Notes under the pieces: generated by a model
What the model was told of the DNA's origin: nothing
The model's input: the letters and a program-made list of their open reading frames with translations, nothing else
Database searches by the model: none
Position numbers and translations under genes: made by a program
Shown here: in pieces, positions 26,156-40,891 of the stretch
How positions within the stretch are numbered: the first letter of the stretch is position 1
How the letters are laid out: the number at the start of each line of letters is the position of its first letter
Assembly: GCA_943370355.1 (NCBI GenBank)
Contig: CALRQP020000001.1
Span: 124,001 to 188,000, forward strand
DNA from: JADCGM01 sp943370355
Lineage (GTDB): Bacteria > Pseudomonadota > Alphaproteobacteria > Sphingomonadales > Sphingomonadaceae
Reading direction: 5' to 3'
Length of the DNA stretch: 64,000 nucleotides

Positions 26156-26881
26156 CTAGGACGCAGACGCCAAAGCTGCGGTCTCGTTCATGAAACGGTC
26201 GAGCGCCCTGCCGGGGTCGCGGTCGTCGGACAGCTTGCCCATCGTGTCACCATCGAGCAGCACCGCCAGCGCCTCGCGCGCCCGGAAAATCCGGCTTTTC
26301 ATCGTGCCAAGCGCACAGCCGCACATCTCGGCCGCCTCGTCATAGGTGAAGCCACCCGGGCCCGTCAGCAGCAGTGCCTCCCGCTGCGCCAAGGGCAGCA
26401 TCGCCATCGCGCGGTGCAGATCGGCCAACTCGAGATTCTTGTCCTGTGTCGCGGGCGCGACCAGGATCTTTTCCGCCACCGTGTCGCTCCACTCTCCGGT
26501 GAAGCGCGTCCGCCGCATTGCGGCGAGGAAGTCGTTGCGGAGGATCGTGAAGGTCCAGGCCTTCATGCTGGTGCCGGGCTCAAACCGCGCGCGCGCGGCC
26601 CAGGCCTTCATCATCGCGGTCTGCACGAGATCGTCGGCGCGGTCGGGGCTGCCCGATAGCGAGCGCGCGAAGCTGCGCAGCCGCGGGATGACAGCGAGCA
26701 ATTCCTTTTTGAACACCGCATCGGAGGCCGCCGGCCTCGCCTCGGCGGCGGCGAGCCGGTCGAGCAGTTCAATGAAGATCGCCGGAAGCGTCTCGCCCGT
26801 CTCGGGCTCGGCGAAAGCGGTGCGCAGGAAGCCGCCGAGCATGTTCGACAGATGCGATTGGGAAGCGGGCAATTCGGTCAC
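26156..26881 (-). CDS. ecfG: EcfG-type ECF sigma factor with NepR-like N-terminal extension
   Basis: A 241-residue protein from GTG 26881 (ATG 26842 gives 228). From about residue 58 it is an EcfG general-stress sigma factor: FKKELLAVIPRLRSFARSL, ADDLVQTAMMKAWAARARFE, WTFTILRNDFLAAMRR (sigma2), then LPLAQREALLLTGPGGFTYD and GTMKSRIFRAREAL (sigma4). ECF sigmas are normally ~170-190 residues. The first ~55 residues hold LGGFLRTAF...ETLPAIFIELLDRL, which fits the G-x-x-LR...P-x-x-F-x-x-LL-x-x-L pattern of NepR, the anti-sigma factor of EcfG. No separate nepR or phyR is seen nearby. Confidence 0.85.
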   Translation of the reverse strand: MTELPASQSHLSNMLGGFLRTAFAEPETGETLPAIFIELLDRLAAAEARPAASDAVFKKELLAVIPRLRSFARSLSGSPDRADDLVQTAMMKAWAARARFEPGTSMKAWTFTILRNDFLAAMRRTRFTGEWSDTVAEKILVAPATQDKNLELADLHRAMAMLPLAQREALLLTGPGGFTYDEAAEMCGCALGTMKSRIFRAREALAVLLDGDTMGKLSDDRDPGRALDRFMNETAALASAS

Positions 26882-26974
26882 TTAGTCGATCCGGTTGTTC
26901 GTCCTATTTCGGACATTAGCACAGCTTTGCCTGAATACATCCTGTCCCGCACCGAACAGGCGCACGGCTCAACG

Positions 26975-27006
26975 AAAAACCCCCGCCCGGTGGACCGGAC
27001 GGGGGT
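26975..27006 (-). terminator. Rho-independent terminator after rpoC
   Basis: On the minus strand, CCCCCGTCCGGTCCACCGGG then CGGGGG forms a long GC hairpin followed by TTTTT (26975-26979), 27 bp past the rpoC stop. Confidence 0.9.
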
Positions 27007-27032
27007 GATTTTCGAGATCGCTTATCCTTGGC

Positions 27033-31232
<4,200 letters not shown>

Positions 31233-31285
31233 GGCAGGTCCTTCATTTGCGTCGGACCCGCTGTCGCGGCTCCGGGGGAATTCGA

Positions 31286-31310
31286 CCCCCTCCCCCGTGC
31301 GGGGGAGGGG
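31286..31310. repeat. Solo REP-like palindrome between rpoB and rpoC
   Basis: CCCCCTCCCCCGTGCGGGGG followed by AGGGG makes a near-perfect hairpin, 11 bp past the rpoB stop. It has no U-run and rpoC must be read through it. Confidence 0.65.
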
Positions 31311-31321
31311 AAGTTATCGGC

Positions 31322-35449
<4,128 letters not shown>

Positions 35450-35767
35450 AGGATTCTCTACCCTCGATCGGTTCAAATTCATGCCGGCGTTGCACCGGCG
35501 GGAGCCATTTGTCAGGATCCGGCGTTATCCGCCCGACCCCCTCCCGTTCGCCGTGCCGCGACCGGCTGTGCAAAGCTTTTGCACCGCATAAACGCAAAAA
35601 CGACGCCGAAAACTGCGGTCCTCCGGCCCTGGAGAACCACAGCATTCTGCGTCGTGAAACCTGCTCCCGGCCCCCTATCCGTCCGGCCCCGTGCGCAACG
35701 CAGGACCGTTTCCCGAAAGGCCGGAACAGTCGGCGCACATCAGCGCACCGGTGAATCCGTGGAGCGC
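35450..35767 (-). other. rpoB leader region with a perfect inverted repeat
   Basis: No gene is seen in these ~320 bases. If the promoter at 35768-35796 is right, they form the rpoB 5' leader. A perfect inverted repeat GTGCAAA-GCT-TTTGCAC lies at 35568-35584, in the middle of the leader; it could be a hairpin or a protein site. Confidence 0.45.
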
Positions 35768-35796
35768 GATATAGGGACGGTTGCGCCGCTTGTCGA
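35768..35796 (-). promoter_or_regulatory. Predicted rpoB promoter
   Basis: TCGACA (35791-35796), 17-bp spacer, TATATC (35768-35773), lying just past the stop of the small secreted gene. It would let rpoBC be transcribed separately from rplJL, which has its own terminator. Confidence 0.5.
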
Positions 35797-35819
35797 GCGG
35801 CAGGAGTCGCTTTTTCGCG

Positions 35820-36098
35820 TCAGCGGCGGCGCGGTCGCGTCATCTCGCTGTTCTTGTAGTGCATGGCGTTGTTGTCATGCATGCCGGGCATCGAGGAATG
35901 GCTGGCGAAGCGCTCGTCCTGGACGCAACTGTCGCGCACCGTGGCCGAGCAATGCGGCAAGGCTGCCGGTGAAGACGCAGCCATCGGCGCTTCGGCAGCA
36001 GACGCTGCCATGGGGGCGGCGGCTGCCTCAGGTGCCATCTGCGCCATGGCGGCGCTTGCAAGTCCTGCGGCGGCGAATGCTGCGACGATCCTGATCAT
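35820..36098 (-). CDS. Small secreted protein between rplL and rpoB
   Basis: A 92-residue product with a signal peptide (MIRIVAAFAAAGLASAAMAQ), an Ala/Met/Pro-rich middle, two cysteines (PHCSATVRDSC), and a Met/His/Asn-containing end (SHSSMPGMHDNNAMHYKNSE). ATG 36098 was chosen because an AGGAGGGAG ribosome site lies 6-7 bases upstream and the signal peptide begins there. No family is recognised. Met/His clusters in a periplasmic protein can bind copper, but this is only a suggestion. It interrupts the usual rplL-rpoB adjacency and follows the rplL terminator. Confidence 0.65.
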   Translation of the reverse strand: MIRIVAAFAAAGLASAAMAQMAPEAAAAPMAASAAEAPMAASSPAALPHCSATVRDSCVQDERFASHSSMPGMHDNNAMHYKNSEMTRPRRR

Positions 36099-36164
36099 GT
36101 CCGGCTCCCTCCTGTCTGTGCAGGAGTCGTAACGATCCGCGGACCGTCCTGTTTCGCGGCCACG

Positions 36165-36193
36165 AAAAAGGGCGGCACCGTGAGGCGCCGCCC
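36165..36193 (-). terminator. Rho-independent terminator after rplL
   Basis: On the minus strand GGGCGGCGCC-TCAC-GGTGCCGCCC is followed by TTTTT, 23 bp past the rplL stop. Confidence 0.9.
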
Positions 36194-36216
36194 TGATCCG
36201 TTGAAGCTGTGAACGC

Positions 36217-36588
36217 TTACTTGAGTTCGACGGTCGCGCCGGCTTCCTCGAGCTGCTTCTTGAGCTTGTCGGCTTCCGCCTTGTTGACGCCTTCCTTGAT
36301 CGCCTTCGGAGCCGACTCGACGAGAGTCTTGGCTTCGGTGAGGCCGAGGCCGGTGATGGCGCGGACTTCCTTGATGACGTTGATCTTCTTGCCACCGTCG
36401 CCGGTGAGGATCACGTCGAACTCGGTCTTCTCTTCAGCAGCAGGTGCTGCAGCAGCAGCCGGGCCGGCGACGGCAACGGCAGCAGCGGCGGACACGCCCC
36501 ACTTCTCTTCGAGCATCTTCGCGAGGTCAGCAGCCTCGAGCACGGTCAGAGCCGACAGCTCCTCGACGATCTTGTTCAGGTCAGCCAT
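36217..36588 (-). CDS. rplL: 50S ribosomal protein L7/L12
   Basis: A 123-residue stalk protein. The N-terminal dimerisation helices (LNKIVEELSALTVLEAADLA), the Ala/Pro hinge (VAGPAAAAAPAAEEKTEFDV) and the C-terminal factor-binding domain (INVIKEVRAITGLGLTEAKT) are all present. It recruits translation factors to the ribosome, bound to L10. It follows rplJ after 36 bp and is closed by a terminator. Confidence 0.98.
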   Translation of the reverse strand: MADLNKIVEELSALTVLEAADLAKMLEEKWGVSAAAAVAVAGPAAAAAPAAEEKTEFDVILTGDGGKKINVIKEVRAITGLGLTEAKTLVESAPKAIKEGVNKAEADKLKKQLEEAGATVELK

Positions 36589-36624
36589 GGTAATCTCCTA
36601 AATATCTCAAACGGTTGAATGATG

Positions 36625-37143
36625 TTACGCAGCTTTGGCGGCGTCGGCATAAGCGCCGAACACCCGGGCCAGCTTGCCGGCCGGTGCGCTGGTGAGCTGC
36701 GCAAGCTTGGTCGCCGGTGCCTGGATCAGGCCCACGATCTTGCCGCGAAGTTCATCGAGCGACGGCAGCGAAGCCAGGGCCTTGACCCCGTTCGCGTCCA
36801 GCACGGTCGTCCCCATCGCGCCGCCAACGATCTCCAGCTTGTCGTTGGTCTTGGCGAATTCGACGGCCGCCTTGGCAGCGGCGACCGGATCGGCCGACGT
36901 TGCAAGTGCGGTCGGTCCCACCAGCAGGTCGCTGATCGAACCATAGTCCGTGCCTTCGAGCGCGATCCGAGCCAGGCGGTTCTTGGCCACCTTGTAGCTG
37001 GCACCTGCTGCGCGCATCTTGCCCCGCAGGTCGTTGACCTGCGCGACGGTGAGGCCGTGATTACGCGTCACGACGACCACCGACGTCTCGGAGAAGACCT
37101 GCGAAAGCGTGGCAACCAGCTGCTTCTTCTCAGCTCTATCCAT
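36625..37143 (-). CDS. rplJ: 50S ribosomal protein L10
   Basis: A 172-residue L10, the base of the ribosomal stalk. It begins MDRAEKKQLVATLSQVF and contains GLTVAQVNDLRGKMRAAGAS and KVAKNRLARIAL (rRNA-binding), with the C-terminal helix for L7/L12 dimers after KIVGLIQAPATKLAQL. Family relatives repress their own mRNA by binding the leader; a ~240-nt leader with a good promoter precedes this gene. rplL follows. Confidence 0.97.
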   Translation of the reverse strand: MDRAEKKQLVATLSQVFSETSVVVVTRNHGLTVAQVNDLRGKMRAAGASYKVAKNRLARIALEGTDYGSISDLLVGPTALATSADPVAAAKAAVEFAKTNDKLEIVGGAMGTTVLDANGVKALASLPSLDELRGKIVGLIQAPATKLAQLTSAPAGKLARVFGAYADAAKAA

Positions 37144-37381
37144 GCTCCACTCCTAAAACGTCATCGCCCCCGCAGATGCGGAGCCGCTGACGCGTTGCAA
37201 TATGTCCGAGGGATGGTCGTCCGCAGCGCACGGCGCATAGCCGTTCACGCTTGAGACCCGGTTCGCCATCGCACGGCCGATCCGGAAAACTTATCCCCGT
37301 CTCATGCAGGCCTTGTCGGCTTAGGTCCTCTCGGACACCTGCAATCTCGGACGGCTGCCATAGGGCGAACCCCATGACGAA
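37144..37381 (-). promoter_or_regulatory. Putative L10-type rplJL leader
   Basis: About 240 bases without a convincing gene separate the rplJ promoter and start codon. In many bacteria the L10-L12 complex binds a structured leader here. The region has several GC-rich self-complementary stretches, but I could not assign the conserved kink-turn. A 90-codon open frame within it lacks any known similarity. Confidence 0.35.
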
Positions 37382-37388
37382 GCGGCGC

Positions 37389-37416
37389 GTATAGCGGCCC
37401 CGCCCCAAAGGTCAAG
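37389..37416 (-). promoter_or_regulatory. Predicted rplJ promoter
   Basis: TTGACC (37411-37416), 16-bp spacer, TATACG (37389-37394), immediately after the rplA terminator. One of the strongest promoter matches in the window. Confidence 0.7.
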
Positions 37417-37418
37417 CA

Positions 37419-37450
37419 AAAGGGCCGGAGCGTCGCCGCCCCGGCCCTTT
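37419..37450 (-). terminator. Rho-independent terminator after rplA
   Basis: On the minus strand AAGGGCCGGGG-(loop)-CTCCGGCCCTTTT, 23 bp past the rplA stop. It ends rplK-rplA ahead of the separate rplJ promoter. Confidence 0.85.
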
Positions 37451-37473
37451 CAATATCGTTCGTATCCCTCGGA

Positions 37474-38169
37474 TCAGGCTTCGGCCGAGGCCACGTCCAC
37501 CTTGATGCCGCGGCCCATTGTCGAGCTGACGGCGATCTTCTGGAGATATTTGCCCTTGGCGCCCGTCGGCTTCGCCTTGACGATCGCGTCGAGGAAGGCC
37601 GCGAAATTGGCCTTGAGGTCTTCCGCCGGGAACGACGCCTTGCCGATGCCCGAGTGGATGATCCCGGCCTTTTCGACGCGGAACTCGACCTGGCCGCTCT
37701 TGGCGTCCTTGACCGCCTGCGCGACGTTCATCGTGACGGTGCCGAGCTTCGGGTTCGGCATCAGGCCCTTCGGACCCAGCACCTTACCGAGACGGCCGAC
37801 GAGGCCCATCATGTCCGGGGTTGCGATGCAGCGGTCGAAATCGACCTTGCCGCCCTGCACGATCTCCAGCAGGTCCTCGGCACCGACGATGTCGGCACCG
37901 GCCGCGGTCGCTTCCTCAGCCTTCGCGCCCTTGGCGAACACCGCGACGCGCACGGTCTTGCCGGTGCCCTTGGGCAGGTTGACGACGCCGCGGACCATCT
38001 GGTCGGCATGGCGCGGATCGACGTTCAGGTTGATCGCGACCTCGATGGTCTCGTCGAACTTCGACGTCGCATTGGCCTTGGCCAGCGCAATCGCCTCGTC
38101 GATCGCATAGAGCGTCTCGCGGCCGACCGACGCTTCCTGCGCCTTCTGCTTCTTGGTTGTCTTTGCCAT
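37474..38169 (-). CDS. rplA: 50S ribosomal protein L1
   Basis: A 231-residue L1 of the mobile side stalk. Family stretches include FDETIEVAINLNVDPRHADQ, VRGVVNLPKGTGKTVRVAVF, FDRCIATPDMMGLVGRLGKV, LGPKGLMPNPKLGTVT and GKASFPAEDLKANFAAFLDA. Relatives bind 23S rRNA at the E site and regulate their own operon. It follows rplK after 3 bp. Confidence 0.98.
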   Translation of the reverse strand: MAKTTKKQKAQEASVGRETLYAIDEAIALAKANATSKFDETIEVAINLNVDPRHADQMVRGVVNLPKGTGKTVRVAVFAKGAKAEEATAAGADIVGAEDLLEIVQGGKVDFDRCIATPDMMGLVGRLGKVLGPKGLMPNPKLGTVTMNVAQAVKDAKSGQVEFRVEKAGIIHSGIGKASFPAEDLKANFAAFLDAIVKAKPTGAKGKYLQKIAVSSTMGRGIKVDVASAEA

Positions 38170-38172
38170 GGC

Positions 38173-38604
38173 TCAGCCCTCCACCACTTCGAGGCCCATC
38201 GAGCGCGCGCTGCCCTCGATGGTGCGGGTGGCCATTTCGATGTCGTTGGCGTTCAGGTCGGCCATCTTCGCCTCGGCGATCTTGGCCAGTTCCGAGCGCT
38301 TGATCTTGCCGATGAAGCCCTTGCCGGTCGTCGCCGAGCCCGACTTCAGATTGGCAGCCTTCTTGATGAAATAGGTCGCCGGCGCCGACTTGGTCTCGAA
38401 CGAGAAGCTGCGATCCGCATAGACGGTGATCACCGTCGGGATCGGCATGCCGTTCTCGAGCTCCTGCGTCTTGGCGTTGAACGCCTTGCAGAATTCCATG
38501 ATGTTGACGCCGCGCTGACCGAGCGCCGGGCCGATCGGCGGCGACGGGTTGGCCTTGCCGGCCGGCACCTGCAGCTTGATATAGCCGGTAATCTTCTTCG
38601 CCAT
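38173..38604 (-). CDS. rplK: 50S ribosomal protein L11
   Basis: A 143-residue L11, the GTPase-centre protein. It has GYIKLQVPAGKANPSPPIGP (with the hinge prolines), ALGQRGVNIMEFCKAFNAKT, and a C-terminal rRNA-binding domain ending TRTIEGSARSMGLEVVEG. It is the first gene of rplKA here because secE-nusG, its usual upstream partners, are 4.7 kb away. Confidence 0.98.
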   Translation of the reverse strand: MAKKITGYIKLQVPAGKANPSPPIGPALGQRGVNIMEFCKAFNAKTQELENGMPIPTVITVYADRSFSFETKSAPATYFIKKAANLKSGSATTGKGFIGKIKRSELAKIAEAKMADLNANDIEMATRTIEGSARSMGLEVVEG

Positions 38605-38932
38605 GGTGGCGATGTCCTTTCACTCTGTTCGGCAGGACGGCGAACCGCCCCGCGTCAAGTTTAGCGGTCCAGACGGCCTTGCCGGACAAGTCCGGCGCAG
38701 CCTCCCGCGGATCTCCCGAAGGCCGGGGCCTTGCGGAAGCGGGGGCGTGTAGCGGAAAGCGAGTGCCAAGGGAAGAGGGCGGCGGCGGGACACGATGCTG
38801 CACAACGCCAGCAGCCCGAATCACGATATTTCTCAGGTGCAACGATCTTTGGATTGCTTATGGCTACGGGTATCGCGCTATGCTGCGCGACAGCATGGGT
38901 GGGGGCTCCCATGCGTCGGAAATGGCAGGCGA
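38605..38932. other. Intergenic region between divergent rplK and cupredoxin genes
   Basis: About 330 bases with no gene I can support. It must hold the rplK promoter (minus) and that of the cupredoxin gene (plus), but I found no clear -35/-10 pair for either. Confidence 0.5.
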
Positions 38933-39562
38933 ATGCGAAGACTTCGGGGGGCGTTGGTCGTATTTGGGTTGCTGAGTGGCAACGCCTGTGCGGCTGACCT
39001 CGTCCTGAGCCTGCGGACCCCGTCCGGTGCCCCGGTCGCCGACGCAGTTGCCTCCGCCTATCCGGGAGGCCGCGCCGCGCCGCTGCCGCCGCCTGCTGGG
39101 CGAACGATGACGATGAGCCAGCGGCACATGACGTTCGTGCCCTTTGTGCTGCCGATCTTCGCGGGGGAGACGGTGAAATTCCCCAACCTCGATACGGTGA
39201 AGCATCAGGTCTATTCCTTTTCGCCGGCCAAGCGGTTCACGCTCAATCTCTATGGACGCGACGAAACCCGCACGGTGACGTTCGATAAGGCTGGGGTCGT
39301 TGCGCTCGGCTGCAACATCCACGATTCGATGATCGCCTTCGTGAAGGTGTCGGATACCGGCCTCGTCGCGCAGAGCGACGACAACGGCGTTCTGGTACTT
39401 CGCGATCTTCCTGCCGGGGAGGTGACCATCCGGCTGTGGCATCCCTATCAACGCACGCCTGAGGGCGAACAGACGATCACGATTTCGATGCCGTCTGGCG
39501 GCACTGTCCAGCGCTCAGCCACCGTCAATCTGCGGCGTCCGCCGATGATGCCGAGCTACTGA
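38933..39562 (+). CDS. Secreted cupredoxin-like protein (methylamine-utilisation-protein type)
   Basis: A 209-residue protein starting at ATG 38933 with a signal peptide (RRLRGALVVFGLLSGNACAA). The mature part is a cupredoxin-like beta domain. Type 1 copper ligands in the expected order are visible: His in DTVKHQVYSF, then Cys, His and Met in ALGCNIHDSM. A Met/His stretch (MTMSQRHMTF) precedes them, and an Ig-like carboxypeptidase-regulatory type end follows (VLRDLPAGEVTIRLWHPYQ). Such proteins are often labelled methylamine utilisation proteins without evidence for that role. It is followed by a porin-like gene. Confidence 0.85.
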   Translation: MRRLRGALVVFGLLSGNACAADLVLSLRTPSGAPVADAVASAYPGGRAAPLPPPAGRTMTMSQRHMTFVPFVLPIFAGETVKFPNLDTVKHQVYSFSPAKRFTLNLYGRDETRTVTFDKAGVVALGCNIHDSMIAFVKVSDTGLVAQSDDNGVLVLRDLPAGEVTIRLWHPYQRTPEGEQTITISMPSGGTVQRSATVNLRRPPMMPSY

Positions 39563-39615
39563 ATTCGGGCCGTGGTTAACTCCAAGCTAACCATTTGCTG
39601 CGAGCGTTCACCCCG

Positions 39616-40887
39616 ATGAAACGCTCAGCAATACCCGCCGCCCGCGCTGGCAAGCGCCTCTTGGCCATCTTGCTTCTGTCGGCCGCACCCGGCCGCGCCG
39701 ACCCGGGTATGCTCGAACGGCTTGGCATCTCTGGGAGCGTCGATCTGAGGCTCGCCGCTGCCGATGGTGAGACCAGCTGGCAGAATGGCGGGTTCGGCAA
39801 AGCCCGCTTTAGCGGCGGTCAATCCAGCGATCTGAAACCGCATGCGACGATCGCCGATGCCCATCTGCTCTGGCAGCCGACCTTTGGCGATTTCCGCATC
39901 GATGCCGATCTCAGGCTGCAGCAGAACCGCCACCTGCGCGCCGGCCTCAGCCAAGGCTGGATCGCCTGGAAGCCGGTGCCGTCGGGCGCGACGCGCTATT
40001 CGGCACGTGCCGGCTTGTTCTACGCGCCGATATCGCTCGAACAGGACGGGCCCGGCTGGACAACGACGCGGACGATTACGCCGTCGGCGATCAACAGTTG
40101 GGCCAGCGAGGAGCTTAAGGGCGTCGGCCTAGAAGGGCGCGTCAGCACGATCGTCCAAGACAATGAATTCGCCGCGACGGTCGCGATTTTCGGAGTCAAC
40201 GACACTGCGGGCACGTTGCTGGCCTTCCGGGGCTGGGCGCTCAACGACGTCGGCAGCAATGCCTTTCAGCGTCAGCCGCTGTCGCCGCTCAGTCCGTTCG
40301 CGGCATTCGAACAGCCTCCTTTTACCACCCCGGTTTATGAGCTCGACAATCGGCCCGGCTATTATGTCCGCGTCGACTGGCGGTCGCCCGACAAGCTCGC
40401 GGTCAACGCGATCTGGTACGACAATCGCGGCGATCGGGTTGCAGAGGATTCGAACGGCCAATGGGCATGGCAGACGCGCTTTCTGAATGTCGGCGTCAGC
40501 TTCGACCTTGATGACCGCACGCAATTTCTTGCGCAGGGGATCAGCGGATCAAGCAAGATGGACGAGGATGCTGTCCCCGGCCTCATTGCCTTCGATATCG
40601 GCTTTCGCTCGGCCTATCTGTTGGCGTCTCGCACGGTCGGATCGGGTAAGCTGACCGCGCGCGGCGATGTGTTCACCGTCAGCGACCATTCGCTCAAAAC
40701 GATCGACGACAATAGCGAACATGGCTGGGCCGCGACCGTTGCCTATGCGCGGCCGGTCACGGACCGCGTCAATGTCATGCTTGAAGCGCTGCATGTGACA
40801 AGCAACCGGCCGGGGCGTGCCTATGGCGGGCTCGCGCCGCACGCCTCGCAAAACCAGTTACAGGCGTCGCTGCGGATCGGCCTCTGA
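39616..40887 (+). CDS. Outer-membrane porin-like beta-barrel protein
   Basis: A 423-residue protein from ATG 39616 (the longer frame from 39595 adds seven residues before the signal peptide). The signal peptide ends near APGRA-DP. The mature chain alternates hydrophobic and polar residues with many aromatic girdle positions, such as ATIADAHLLWQPTFGDFRID and RPGYYVRVDWRSPDKLAVNA, and ends LQASLRIGL, with the terminal hydrophobic strand typical of barrels although the last residue is Leu, not Phe. Probably an outer-membrane channel. It is downstream of the cupredoxin, likely in one transcript. Confidence 0.7.
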   Translation: MKRSAIPAARAGKRLLAILLLSAAPGRADPGMLERLGISGSVDLRLAAADGETSWQNGGFGKARFSGGQSSDLKPHATIADAHLLWQPTFGDFRIDADLRLQQNRHLRAGLSQGWIAWKPVPSGATRYSARAGLFYAPISLEQDGPGWTTTRTITPSAINSWASEELKGVGLEGRVSTIVQDNEFAATVAIFGVNDTAGTLLAFRGWALNDVGSNAFQRQPLSPLSPFAAFEQPPFTTPVYELDNRPGYYVRVDWRSPDKLAVNAIWYDNRGDRVAEDSNGQWAWQTRFLNVGVSFDLDDRTQFLAQGISGSSKMDEDAVPGLIAFDIGFRSAYLLASRTVGSGKLTARGDVFTVSDHSLKTIDDNSEHGWAATVAYARPVTDRVNVMLEALHVTSNRPGRAYGGLAPHASQNQLQASLRIGL

Positions 40888-40891
40888 CCGG

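Noticed and set aside
37136..37408. 90-codon minus frame upstream of rplJ
   Set aside because: No similarity, poor start context, and overlaps both the rplJ start and the predicted promoter; more likely leader RNA.
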